A stretch of 64,000 bases of DNA from contig JAICWP010000010.1 of the NCBI GenBank assembly GCA_025934735.1, positions 124,001 to 188,000 on the forward strand, given 5' to 3'. Numbering within the stretch: the first letter of the stretch is position 1; every line of letters begins with the position of its first letter. This DNA comes from Terriglobales bacterium (GTDB taxonomy: Bacteria; Acidobacteriota; Terriglobia; Terriglobales; Acidobacteriaceae). Below the pieces are notes generated by a model. That model did no database searches, had not been told where the DNA came from, and was given only the letters and a program-made list of their open reading frames with translations. The position numbers and the translations under genes are program-made. Positions 16,136-24,156 of the stretch are shown here, one piece after another.

Positions 16136-17067
16136 GTTTGCGGCGTGTCCAGGAAGCGGCTGGTTATGGGCGCGTAGCTGTCAATGCGGCGGTCGCGCAG
16201 GAAGGGCCAGTTGCGGCGCACCTCTTCCAGTTTGCCCAGGTCCACTTCGCCCATCAGGATTTCTTCTTCTTTGCTGGAGGCCTCGCCCACCACCGTGCCG
16301 AATGGATCGCAAAGGAACGATCCGCCCCAGAACTCCAGACCCTGCCCAGGCGCTTCTTTGCCGCGGATATTGCCGGTTTCGAAGCCCACCCGGTTCACCG
16401 CCGCCACATAAACCCCGTTGGAAATAGCATGAGCGCGTTGGATAGTGCGCCAAGCGTCATGCTGGGCGGCGCCATATTCCTCTTTTTCGGCGGGATGCCA
16501 GCCGATCGCGGTGGGATAAAACAGCACCTCTGCGCCCTGCAGCGCGGTCAGGCGCGCGCCCTCCGGATACCACTGGTCCCAGCACACCAGGGTGCCCAAG
16601 CGGCCAGCCTGCGTGTCGAACGCGCGGTAGCCCAGGTCACCGGGTGTGAAGTAGTACTTCTCGTAGTACAGCGGATCATCCGGAATGTGCATCTTGCGGT
16701 AAATGCCGCGCATGGCGCCATCCGCGTCAAACACCACCGCCGTATTGTGGTAAATGCCGGGAGCTCGCTTCTCGAACAGGGAAGCGATCAGCACCACGCC
16801 CTGCTGCCGCGCCACCTGCGACAGCCGCGTGCTGCTGGGGCCAGGAATGGTTTCTGCCAGGTCGAACAGGTTCGCGTCCTCCCGCTGGCAAAAATACTGG
16901 GTGCGGAACAACTCCGGCAGACAGACCACTTGCGCGCCTCGTCCCGCCGCGCCGCGAATGCGCTCAATGGCGCGCTCCAGATTTTCATCCGGATCCGGCG
17001 TGCACGACATCTGCACCAGCCCTACCCGAAATTTGTGCGGCCGGTCCTCCGCCATGGGCAATAGCAT
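16132..17067 (-). CDS. aguB: N-carbamoylputrescine amidase (nitrilase superfamily)
   Basis: Hydrolyses N-carbamoylputrescine to putrescine, CO2 and ammonia. The protein (about 311 residues) has the nitrilase-fold Glu-Lys-Cys triad: Glu in VVCLPELFRTQYF, Lys in YRKMHIPDDP and Cys in LVCWDQWYPEGARL. AguB-specific features include DPLYYEKYYFTPGD and WEITQRAHA-like AWRTIQRAHAISNGVYVA. The true start is at 17067 (AAGCAGG upstream) or 17055 (MAEDRPHKF); the open frame continues to 17286 but that extension is encoded by R1 and R2 repeat DNA and should be ignored. The stop overlaps the aguA GTG. Part of the polyamine island. Confidence 0.92.
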   Translation of the reverse strand: MLLPMAEDRPHKFRVGLVQMSCTPDPDENLERAIERIRGAAGRGAQVVCLPELFRTQYFCQREDANLFDLAETIPGPSSTRLSQVARQQGVVLIASLFEKRAPGIYHNTAVVFDADGAMRGIYRKMHIPDDPLYYEKYYFTPGDLGYRAFDTQAGRLGTLVCWDQWYPEGARLTALQGAEVLFYPTAIGWHPAEKEEYGAAQHDAWRTIQRAHAISNGVYVAAVNRVGFETGNIRGKEAPGQGLEFWGGSFLCDPFGTVVGEASSKEEEILMGEVDLGKLEEVRRNWPFLRDRRIDSYAPITSRFLDTPQT

Positions 17068-17102
17068 AGCAAACCTGCTTCGCTGCTCACCCCGCGCTGA
17101 TG

Positions 17103-17215
17103 TGCGTGGGCACAGGCGCCCTCGCCTGTGCAGGAAGCGCCTGTATGGCGCCGGGGCTCTGTTGCCTGTGTGGGGACGGGGCTCTGCCCCGTCCAGGGCG
17201 AGCGCAGCTCGCCTA
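17103..17215. repeat. Repeat cluster: R2 copy 2 followed by R1 copy C
   Basis: R2 hairpin arms at 17110-17118 and 17123-17131 (loop CCCT), then R1 hairpins with arms at 17174-17182/17186-17194 (loop TCT) and 17197-17203/17207-17213 (loop GCA). The cluster fills most of the divergent gap between the amidase gene and the deoxyhypusine-synthase-like gene, so it lies in both 5' regions and could affect their transcription or translation. R1 copy C is nearly identical to copy B at 9632. Confidence 0.85.
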
Positions 17216-17327
17216 CCGGTTTGGCAGGGCGCAGCAAAGGACCCGCTTTTCAGAATGCAGCTCCGGTTGACGCGGAACAAGCCCACGATATAGCTTGCTC
17301 TTTCCTTGTACCCGGCGGAGGTGAAAG

Positions 17328-18458
17328 GTGAAGCACGGCAATCACATGGGTGGCGAAGGCATCGAACGCAAGCTGCACGATCCGGTCGAAGACCGGCTCA
17401 CGCCCCTGGAACCTCTCGATCTGGCCCGCAGCCGTTCGGTGGACGCCCTGGTGCGCGCCATGGGCCGAACCGCCTTCACCGGCCGCCAAGTGGGCGAGGC
17501 CGCCGACGTGCTGGAAGCCATGGCCCGCGACAAAGACTGCTTTGTGGTCATGACCCTGGCCGGCGCCATGACCGTAGCCAAGCAGGGCCTGATCGTCACC
17601 GAATTGATTGACCGCGGCATCGTGAAGGCCATCGTCTCCACCGGCGCCCTCATGGCCCATGGTCTGGTGGAAGCCACCGGCCGCGCTCACTTCCGCGTGA
17701 ATCCCGATTTCAAGGATGAGGAACTGTATGAGGCGGGCTACAACCGCGTCTATGACACCATCGAGCCGGAACAGAACCTGGACGATGTGGAGCGCGTGGT
17801 TTTCCAGGTGCTGCAAGGCTGGGAACCGCAGGAAGTGGTCTGCTCCTGGAAGCTAAACCTCGCCATCGGCAAGCATCTGCACGAAACCGTGAAGGAGCGC
17901 GGCATCCTGAAATCCGCTTACGAAAAGGGCGTGCCCGTGTTCGTGCCCGCTTTCACCGACTCCGAGCTGGGCCTGGATTTCGCGCTTGATAACCGCGTCC
18001 GCGCCCGCGAGAACAAGCCCAGGCTGCGCTACGACCCCTTCGAAGACCTGGAGCATTTTGCCGCCACCCTGCTCAAGCAGAAGCGGCTGGGCATTTTCAC
18101 CATTGGCGGCGGCGTGCCCCGCAATTGGGCGCAGCAGTTTGGGCCCTTCATCGAGCTGCGGCGGCGGCGGGGCGGGGAAGATGTGCCCCTGAAGCGTTAC
18201 CATTACGGGCTGCGCATCTGCCCGGAGCCGGTTTACTGGGGCGGCCTCTCCGGCAGCCCCTACACCGAGGCGGTCTCCTGGGGCAAGTTTGTGCCGCCGG
18301 CCGAGGGCGGCAAGTTCGGCGAGGTGTTTGTAGACGCCACCGTGGGCCTGCCGCTGATCGTGGGCGCGGTGCTGGAGCGCCTGGACAAGGGTGCGGCGAA
18401 AGCCGAGCCGGAGAAGGCTGCGGTCAGCCGCGGGCGCAAGGCGCTCAGTCGAAAATGA
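17328..18458 (+). CDS. Deoxyhypusine synthase-like protein (polyamine enzyme)
   Basis: A 376-residue member of the deoxyhypusine synthase family. The NAD/spermidine core is visible: [35 protein letters not shown] and the active-site motif EAVSWGKF with Lys320, the lysine that forms the imine intermediate in the eukaryotic enzyme. Bacteria lack the eIF5A substrate; related bacterial proteins are thought to use a small amine acceptor, for example making homospermidine from putrescine. That fits the neighbours, which make putrescine. GTG at 17328 is supported by GGAGG seven bases upstream. It diverges from aguBA and overlaps the arginine decarboxylase gene tail-to-tail by 14 bases. Family firm, product inferred. 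Confidence 0.9.
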   Translation: MKHGNHMGGEGIERKLHDPVEDRLTPLEPLDLARSRSVDALVRAMGRTAFTGRQVGEAADVLEAMARDKDCFVVMTLAGAMTVAKQGLIVTELIDRGIVKAIVSTGALMAHGLVEATGRAHFRVNPDFKDEELYEAGYNRVYDTIEPEQNLDDVERVVFQVLQGWEPQEVVCSWKLNLAIGKHLHETVKERGILKSAYEKGVPVFVPAFTDSELGLDFALDNRVRARENKPRLRYDPFEDLEHFAATLLKQKRLGIFTIGGGVPRNWAQQFGPFIELRRRRGGEDVPLKRYHYGLRICPEPVYWGGLSGSPYTEAVSWGKFVPPAEGGKFGEVFVDATVGLPLIVGAVLERLDKGAAKAEPEKAAVSRGRKALSRK

Positions 18459-18990
18459 AGATGGCCGCGGCGATCACCGTGGTCCACAGGCCGCGCTTGT
18501 CGCCTACGGCTGACTGGGTAATGTTGGCGGTGCGCACAATCTTGTTGGAGATGCGGTAAATCTCCTTCTTCTCGTCCCAGGACCGGTCCGGATCGAACTC
18601 CACGTTCAAGGTGGTGGCCAGCATCTCCGCCGCCAGTTCCTCGGCATAATCGCCCGCTGCTTCCTCTTTCTCGCCAAAGGAATGGTGCTCGCTGAGGTAG
18701 CCGTAGGTGTTACGGTCGGCGGGAAGTGCCACGCCGATGCTGGCCGCCAGCAGCCGGTGCGGCTCCCGGGTGGAGTTCTCCGCTACCACGGCAAACACAA
18801 CTTCGCCGTGGTGCAGGTATTTCAGCCCCTGCGTGCGGGAGAGCAGCTTGCACTGGGGCGGAAAGATAGACGAGACGCGGACCAGGTTCTGCGAAGCGAT
18901 GCCGGCGTCGCGCAGCGCCAGCTCAAAGGAGGTAAGACGTTCCCGGTGTTTCCCTACACCCTTGGTAAAGAAAACCTTCTTGGGAACCAT
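18445..18990 (-). CDS. pdaD: Pyruvoyl-dependent arginine decarboxylase
   Basis: A 181-residue proenzyme that cleaves itself to create a pyruvoyl cofactor and decarboxylates arginine to agmatine. The self-cleavage site is [10 protein letters not shown]; cleavage before Ser41 is expected by analogy with the Methanocaldococcus enzyme. Other family marks are [31 protein letters not shown] and [14 protein letters not shown] 18990 matches the family N terminus; the open frame extends to 19047 without a better site. It feeds agmatine to the aguA and aguB products encoded nearby and converges on the deoxyhypusine-synthase-like gene with a 14-base overlap. Confidence 0.93.
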   Translation of the reverse strand: MVPKKVFFTKGVGKHRERLTSFELALRDAGIASQNLVRVSSIFPPQCKLLSRTQGLKYLHHGEVVFAVVAENSTREPHRLLAASIGVALPADRNTYGYLSEHHSFGEKEEAAGDYAEELAAEMLATTLNVEFDPDRSWDEKKEIYRISNKIVRTANITQSAVGDKRGLWTTVIAAAIFIFD

Positions 18991-19083
18991 GTTTATGGGC
19001 AATTCCGCAATCCTCCACCGTAGAGAATTAAGTGAAATTTTCCACAATCTAACACAGTGCTAATTTGCGTGCGTTAAATTGTC

Positions 19084-19113
19084 AAAAAAAAGGCGGGAGC
19101 TGCCGCTCCCGCC
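19084..19113 (-). terminator. Rho-independent terminator downstream of the small secreted protein gene
   Basis: On the minus strand a hairpin with 9-bp arms (19092-19100 and 19105-19113, GGCGGGAGC/GCTCCCGCC) is followed by eight T. It lies 22 bases past the stop at 19136. Confidence 0.85.
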
Positions 19114-19135
19114 CTGGGCGAAACTTCGGCTCTTC

Positions 19136-19465
19136 TCAGCTGCCTTTGACTGTGGCCACCTGAATGGTGTTGCCCTCGGCCGTTCCCGTTACCGTCGCCT
19201 TCTTGCCGGCCAGTTTGTCCACTTCGCTTTCGTGACCCTTGAGCGTATAAACCGTGTCTCCCACCAGCAGCGCGTAGCTGGAGCCTTTGCTGACGCAAGC
19301 GCGGGTACATTCCGCGGCGTCCGACATCATGTGTTTGGCGCCGCACATGGAATCCGTCACTACCCCGCTCCAGCTCTGTTTCTTGGTCTTGGGCGGCTGC
19401 GCCACCGCCATACCGGCCAGCAATATCGCCGTGATCCCCAGGCCCATCAGCTTATGCAGTCTCAT
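19136..19465 (-). CDS. Small secreted protein, unknown function (SDSMCG...Cys motif)
   Basis: A 109-residue protein with a signal peptide (LMGLGITAILLAGMAVAQ) and a short mature domain. The motif SGVVTDSMCGAKHM, followed by AAECTRACVSKGSSYALLVG and GDTVYTLKGH, gives three or four conserved-looking cysteines and one small beta-domain. I associate this pattern with small exported acidobacterial proteins of unknown role. A strong intrinsic terminator follows, and AGGGAGAG precedes ATG at 19463-19465. Function unknown. Confidence 0.75.
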   Translation of the reverse strand: MRLHKLMGLGITAILLAGMAVAQPPKTKKQSWSGVVTDSMCGAKHMMSDAAECTRACVSKGSSYALLVGDTVYTLKGHESEVDKLAGKKATVTGTAEGNTIQVATVKGS

Positions 19466-19596
19466 GCATCCTCTCCCTTATTTGTTCGAATGTAATTGCC
19501 ACCCCGCCAGCATACCGGAAACCTTCTGCTGGCCGGGTTCATAACAACAGATTGCGCACCCGGCAAATGGTTTCAAGATGAGCGGCAGTTTGTAGC

Positions 19597-19613
19597 GCCG
19601 GCGTCCCGCCGGC
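19597..19613. repeat. Short GC hairpin in intergenic region
   Basis: Seven-base arms GCCGGCG/CGCCGGC with loop TCC in the 227-base gap 19466-19692. It resembles the REP-like hairpins elsewhere in the window but has no second copy here. Nothing else is visible in the gap. Confidence 0.4.
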
Positions 19614-19692
19614 TGTCGCGGTGGCATCTTGCCCCCGCATGTGAGCAGGCTTCAGAAGGCAACAGCCAAAAGCCAACTGCCAACAGCCGCAC

Positions 19693-20220
19693 CTACACCC
19701 TTTCAATCTTCACGTTATTTAACTTGATGTCCTTCACCGGGCAGTCCTGGGTATTGCGCTGGGCGTGGGTAATCTTGTCCACCACATCCTGGCCCTCCAC
19801 CACCTCGCCAAAAATGGTGTGTTTGCCGGTTAGCCAGGTGGTGGGCGCCACCGTAATGAAGAACTGCGAGCCATTGGTGTTGGGGCCGGCATTGGCCATG
19901 GCCAGTTTCCCGGCTCGGTCGAATTTGTGGGGCGAGCCCTTGGTCTCGTCCTCGAACTTGTAGCCGGGCCCGCCCCTGCCCGTGCCGCTGGGGTCTCCGG
20001 CCTGGATCATGAAATCGGGAATCACGCGGTGGAAAATGGTGCCACTGTAGAGCGGCCCGGGGCCCTTCTTGCCGCTGACCGAATCCTTCCAGTCGCGCTT
20101 GCCCTCGGCCAGATCAATGAAGTTCTGCACTGTTTTTGGTGCATCTTTGTCGAAGAGGCGGCAGGTGATATTGCCTTCGCTGGTCTCCAAGATGGCGTAG
20201 GTTCCAGGTTGACGAGTCAT
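19693..20220 (-). CDS. ppiB: Peptidyl-prolyl cis-trans isomerase, cyclophilin type (cytoplasmic)
   Basis: A 175-residue single-domain cyclophilin without a signal peptide. The catalytic core [19 protein letters not shown] and the binding-site stretch [18 protein letters not shown] are intact. It catalyses prolyl bond isomerisation during folding. It is followed in the same orientation by nothing closer than the small secreted protein gene and preceded, 18 bases away, by a second cyclophilin gene that encodes an exported protein, so the pair probably share a transcript and serve two compartments. ATG at 20218-20220. Confidence 0.93.
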   Translation of the reverse strand: MTRQPGTYAILETSEGNITCRLFDKDAPKTVQNFIDLAEGKRDWKDSVSGKKGPGPLYSGTIFHRVIPDFMIQAGDPSGTGRGGPGYKFEDETKGSPHKFDRAGKLAMANAGPNTNGSQFFITVAPTTWLTGKHTIFGEVVEGQDVVDKITHAQRNTQDCPVKDIKLNNVKIERV

Positions 20221-20238
20221 GCAGATAGTCTATCGCAG

Positions 20239-20961
20239 CTACTGTTTGGGCGCTGTTTTGGACGTCGGCTGCACCCTGGGACGGCGTGGCGAAACGTGGT
20301 GCGGCACGGCGTGGCCTTCCACGATCGTGATGTGCTTAATCTGCACCGGATGGAAGGGGCGGTCGTTGCTGTCGCGCGGCATGGCGGCGATCTTCTTCAC
20401 CAGCGCCACCGTGGCCGGATCGCACTGCCCGAAGATGGTGTAGTTGCCGTTCAGCATGGCAGCTTGCTGGCCGCTGAAGGCCTGCTCGGTAATGAAGAAT
20501 TGCGAACCGTTGGTGCCTGGGCCAGCGTTGGCATAGGCCAGGCGCCCGGGAACGCTGAACTTCAGGTCCGGATGTACTTCGTTCTTGAAAGCGTAGCCGG
20601 GATCGCCTTCGCCCGTTCCCGCCGGGTCGCCGCCCTGGATCATGAAGCCGGGAATCACCCGGTGGAAGATGGTGCCGTCATATAGCGGCACGCCGTGTTT
20701 TTTTGCGTGGCTCACCGGATTGGTCCAATCCTTGGTGCCCTTGGCCAGCCCAATGAAATTGGCCACGCCGATGGGGGCCTTGTCGGGAAATAAGGTGCAG
20801 TGCATGTCGCCGGCGCTGGTGTGAATGACGGCTTCCGGCTGCCCCTTGGCGGGAGCGGCGTGATGCGGCGTAACGTGATGCGGCGTGGTTTGTGGCGCGG
20901 GCTTGGTCTGGGCCAGCAGCAGCGCCGGGGCCAGCAGAAGGGCGAAGGACAAGGTTTTCAT
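20239..20961 (-). CDS. Peptidyl-prolyl cis-trans isomerase, cyclophilin type (exported)
   Basis: A 240-residue cyclophilin with a signal peptide (LSFALLLAPALLLAQ), a His/Pro-rich linker (residues about 20-40, PHHVTPHHAAP) and the catalytic domain: FHRVIPGFMIQGGDPAGTG and [17 protein letters not shown]. The tail is basic and again His/Pro-rich (HAVPHHVSPRRP). It should assist folding in the periplasm or outer envelope. AGGAG precedes ATG at 20959-20961. The two cyclophilins are only about half alike by eye, so this is an old duplication or two unrelated recruits rather than a recent copy. Confidence 0.92.
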   Translation of the reverse strand: MKTLSFALLLAPALLLAQTKPAPQTTPHHVTPHHAAPAKGQPEAVIHTSAGDMHCTLFPDKAPIGVANFIGLAKGTKDWTNPVSHAKKHGVPLYDGTIFHRVIPGFMIQGGDPAGTGEGDPGYAFKNEVHPDLKFSVPGRLAYANAGPGTNGSQFFITEQAFSGQQAAMLNGNYTIFGQCDPATVALVKKIAAMPRDSNDRPFHPVQIKHITIVEGHAVPHHVSPRRPRVQPTSKTAPKQ

Positions 20962-21099
20962 CAGTGCTCCTGTTCGGGGAAGGGCAATCTTTTCACAAAC
21001 TCAAGGCCAAGCGCAACGCGGGCGTTCACCGCCGAGACGCCAAAAGAACTTGTAAGCCGTGAGTCATTTCGCAATCCCCGAGGTCGCTCGCACAGACGG

Positions 21100-21753
21100 T
21101 CACGGTTGGGCAGCGTTTTCGATGTGGATCTTTTGTTCTACTCGCTGGATTAATTGACCCTGAATGGCGGGCCAGAGGTCATGGGCTTGTCCATCTTTTT
21201 GCAATTGTTCCGCTGTATAACCTGTGGCAGCCAAATCCTCGCCATAGATGACCATGAGTTCCTTGCGCTTCGTATCCATTAAATGGACCAGGCGGACCTC
21301 CATCATGCTATTGGGCATGCTGTAGCCCTTCGAGCGCAGTAGCGCCAGCAGGTGCTCCTCGTCGGAACCAGGCGTGGTCTTTTCGTCCTTCCTCCAGACC
21401 CACGTATCCACATAAAAATCCAGTTCACCGAGTATTGCGTGCAGCGGCGAATTATAACGGTGCTTCAGTTCGGGTCTGCTGGGGAGATAGGCCTCGAACT
21501 GAACCCAGTACAACCTTCGCACGTGATTGTGTTCATCGGCTTCGACGAAGGCGTGCAGTTCGCAATCGTCCATCGCGTACAGTATCCACCGGTCGGCCCC
21601 GACATATTGGGAGGCTTTCGGCAATTCGATCCGCACCTTGGGATTACGGGAAGACACAACGGCAGTGCCCTCCACCGTCCGCTCTGGGCTCTCGACCTGG
21701 CCGTAGAAAAAGCCGGTCAGGAGGAGAACGGTAAAAAAGACTTTCAGCAACAC
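21100..21753 (-). CDS. Secreted protein of unknown function
   Basis: A 217-residue protein starting at GTG (21751-21753) after AGGTGG, with a signal peptide (VFFTVLLLTGFFYGQ). The mature part has a beta-rich first half (VRIELPKASQYVGADRWILY) and a helical second half ending QRVEQKIHIENAAQP. No cysteine motif or catalytic signature is seen and I do not recognise a family. It lies downstream of the M19 dipeptidase gene on the same strand with a 30-base gap and may belong to that transcript. Confidence 0.7.
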   Translation of the reverse strand: MLLKVFFTVLLLTGFFYGQVESPERTVEGTAVVSSRNPKVRIELPKASQYVGADRWILYAMDDCELHAFVEADEHNHVRRLYWVQFEAYLPSRPELKHRYNSPLHAILGELDFYVDTWVWRKDEKTTPGSDEEHLLALLRSKGYSMPNSMMEVRLVHLMDTKRKELMVIYGEDLAATGYTAEQLQKDGQAHDLWPAIQGQLIQRVEQKIHIENAAQP

Positions 21754-21783
21754 GCCACCTCTGCCTGCGCCAGATACCGGCTG

Positions 21784-23040
21784 CTACGTACTGGATCCGC
21801 CCTTTTGCGTTTGCCGGCTTACCTCCTCCACCTGCCGGAACACGCGCAGCACATTGCCGCCCAGGATCTTTTTAATGTCCTCGGGCTTATAGCCGCGGTC
21901 GAGCAGCGCCTGCGTGATCTTGGGCAGGTCGGCCACCGAATCCATGCCCTGCGGCAGCGCCCCGGAAACGCCGTCGAAATCGGAACCCAGGCCCACATGG
22001 TCAATGCCCGCCACCTTGGCAATGTGGTCAATCTGGTCAATCAGCGACTTCAGCGGCGGCCGCGGAATCTTGGCCAGGTATTCGCGCTGAATGTGGTCCA
22101 CTTCCATGTAGTTCACCGGCTTGCCGGAGGCTTTTTGCTTGGCGATGTACTGCTCGGTGGCGGCTTCCACGTCTTTGTGCTGGGCCGCCTCCTGCTTGCG
22201 GAAGTTCTCATCGTCAAACGCGGAGTAGAAGTTCACGTCCACCACGCCCCCGTTCTTGGCCACCGCCCGCAGCATATCGTCAGTCATGTCGCGGGGCGCG
22301 TTCACCAACGCCCGGGCCGAGGAATGGGAGGCAATCACCGGCGCCTTGGTAACCGCAATCGTGTCCCAGAAGGTTTTGTCGGCCACGTGGGAAATGTCCA
22401 CCATCATGCCCAGGCGGTTCATCTCCAGCACCACCTGCTTGCCGAAGGGCGTGAGCCCGTTGTGGTGCTGCACCTTGGGATCGTTGATGTCGCCGGAGGA
22501 ATCGCCCAGTTCGTTGGTATTGGACCAGGTCAGGGTCATGTAGCGCGCGCCCAGGCGGTAGAAGTCGCGCAGCACCCGGATATCGCCCTCCATCGCATGC
22601 CCGCCTTCCACGCCCATCAGCGCGGCCAGTCGTTTGTGGGGGCCGGTGCGGGCGCGCACAATGTCTTCCGCGCTGAACGCCATCACCATCTGGTCGGGAT
22701 GGCGCGCTGCCTGCTGGTACACCGCATCAATCAGGTCGAGCGCGCGCTGGGTGTAGTGCCCGGCGCTGGTCTGCGGGTCCACCCAGATGGAGAAGAATTC
22801 CGCGCCCAGGTTGCCCTGCCGCGCCTTCTGCAGGTCGAGGTTGCCTTCGCTGACCGGCGTGTTTGAGCCGATATCGAAATGCTCGTCTACAAAGCGCTGC
22901 GGCGTATCCGCGTGGGTGTCAATGACGATGGCGGAATCGTGAATGCGCCGGGCTTCGGGGAAAATTTTAGTGATGTCGGTCTGGGCCAGGGCACAAGCCC
23001 AGCTCAGAACCAGGAAAACAACGGCAGATTTGCGGAACAT
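21784..23040 (-). CDS. Membrane dipeptidase, peptidase family M19, exported
   Basis: A 418-residue zinc dipeptidase of the renal dipeptidase family with a signal peptide (VVFLVLSWACALAQ). Zinc and substrate residues are in IVIDTHADTPQRF (His-x-Asp), GVEGGHAMEGD (bridging Glu), DISHVADKTFWD and ASHSSARAL (His ligands) and HVGLGSDFDG (Asp). M19 enzymes cleave dipeptides, often with a D-residue at the C terminus. It starts six bases after the DUF5715 gene ends, so the pair are co-transcribed; a role in handling cell-wall-derived D-dipeptides is a reasonable inference, not shown. Confidence 0.92.
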   Translation of the reverse strand: MFRKSAVVFLVLSWACALAQTDITKIFPEARRIHDSAIVIDTHADTPQRFVDEHFDIGSNTPVSEGNLDLQKARQGNLGAEFFSIWVDPQTSAGHYTQRALDLIDAVYQQAARHPDQMVMAFSAEDIVRARTGPHKRLAALMGVEGGHAMEGDIRVLRDFYRLGARYMTLTWSNTNELGDSSGDINDPKVQHHNGLTPFGKQVVLEMNRLGMMVDISHVADKTFWDTIAVTKAPVIASHSSARALVNAPRDMTDDMLRAVAKNGGVVDVNFYSAFDDENFRKQEAAQHKDVEAATEQYIAKQKASGKPVNYMEVDHIQREYLAKIPRPPLKSLIDQIDHIAKVAGIDHVGLGSDFDGVSGALPQGMDSVADLPKITQALLDRGYKPEDIKKILGGNVLRVFRQVEEVSRQTQKGGSST

Positions 23041-23046
23041 GGGCCC

Positions 23047-23817
23047 TCATTGTACCGCAGGGCCCGTGTTCTCCTGTTCCTCGGCGCTCTGTGCGGGCGC
23101 TTCCACGTCCTTCTGCTCCAGGTGGGCGGAGCGCCAATCCTCGTAGCGCTTCGCCACCATGATGTGGAACACCGGTTCGCGGCGCTCTTCGGCAGTCTCG
23201 ATCACTCCCTGCTTCTTCAGGTTGAGCAGGTACTTTTCCATCCACTTGCGCTCGGAGCGTCCCATGCCCCGCCGTGAAATATCCACGGTCAGCCCAGCCA
23301 CGTGCGACGACTCTGTGTCTCCCGACGTGGGCGCCGCGTTGTGGTTGTAACGCCGCAGACGCTGCTGCTGGGCCACGGTGCGCACCGCCGAATTCACCTG
23401 AATCGGGCTGCGGAACTCACGGTAGTGGGCCGCCGCCAGGTCCTGCAGAAACTCGCGTGTCCACGATTTGCAGTAGCGGTCCTGCGGCGCCAGTTGCGGG
23501 TGGATGGCCAGGTTGCGGCTCTCGCGAATGGCCACCAGTTCGTGCTCCTGCTCCAGGCCTTCCAGTTGCTGGTCGTCGGCAATACGCGGCAAGCCCAGGC
23601 GGTCAATCTCCTCATTCTGCCGCACCAGCGAGTCGTGTGAGCCGTGCAGCACCGGCGTCCACACAATGTGGCGGTGGTGGCGGTAGGAACGCGAGCGCCG
23701 TGTAGTACGCCGGAAGTGCTGGCTGTGCCGGACGCGGTAGTGCAGGGCCTGCGCGGGCAAGGAAATAATGGCAAGCAATAGTAGGACGACCAGGTTCGAC
23801 CGAGTGCCGTGATTCAC
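23047..23817 (-). CDS. DUF5715 family protein, likely M15-like peptidase, exported
   Basis: A 256-residue protein with a signal peptide (LVVLLLLAIISLPAQA) and a basic His/Arg-rich linker. The C-terminal half has FRSPIQVNSAVRTVAQQQRL, SSHVAGLTVDISRRGM and PVFHIMVAKRYEDW, with spacing like the His-Asp-His zinc ligands of D-Ala-D-Ala carboxypeptidases of family M15. That suggests peptidoglycan cleavage, but Acidobacteriota DUF5715 proteins are not characterised to my knowledge. The start is GTG at 23815-23817 with GGGAGC upstream. The M19 dipeptidase gene follows after six bases. Confidence 0.75.
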   Translation of the reverse strand: MNHGTRSNLVVLLLLAIISLPAQALHYRVRHSQHFRRTTRRSRSYRHHRHIVWTPVLHGSHDSLVRQNEEIDRLGLPRIADDQQLEGLEQEHELVAIRESRNLAIHPQLAPQDRYCKSWTREFLQDLAAAHYREFRSPIQVNSAVRTVAQQQRLRRYNHNAAPTSGDTESSHVAGLTVDISRRGMGRSERKWMEKYLLNLKKQGVIETAEERREPVFHIMVAKRYEDWRSAHLEQKDVEAPAQSAEEQENTGPAVQ

Positions 23818-23953
23818 TGAGATTTGCTCCCGCGGCTTGGTTCAACTGAAGCAAAAAAATTCTAAGCCAGAGTCGCCGAATTTCGGGCGCAGTTTTTTGC
23901 TGGTGGAACCAACAAGAGCAAACTTTGGTAACGAATGACCAGCGGTGATGAAG

Positions 23954-24109
23954 GATTCGTATCAGGGCACGCCTTTAGGCGTGCTGGATGGAGGGACTAA
24001 GAATACGGCTTCAGCCGCTGCGTCCGTCTTTTCGATATGCAGCGGCTAAAGCCGGCTCGCGGAACGGGCCGGGTTCGGCACGCCTAAAGGCTTGCCCTGA
24101 CACGAACCA
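23954..24109. repeat. Composite palindromic element R4 with inverted ends
   Basis: The 339-base gap 23818-24156 has no gene. Its core begins ATTCGTATCAGGGCACGCC and ends with the inverted near-copy GGCTTGCCCTGACACGAAC. Inside are a GCACGCCT/AGGCGTGC hairpin (23967-23984) and a larger stem formed by CGGCTTCAGCCGCTGC and GCAGCGGCTAAAGCCG. Related pieces recur at 27902 and within 49251-50029. The flanks 23818-23953 and 24110-24156 show nothing else. Confidence 0.75.
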
Positions 24110-24156
24110 CGGATGGGATACTCCTTCCGAAGATGGTGGTCACGAGGTTTGACGGT

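Noticed and set aside
21352-22866. A 504-residue plus-strand open frame
   Set aside because: It is antisense to the M19 dipeptidase and the secreted-protein gene and is His/Gln/Val-rich without family motifs.
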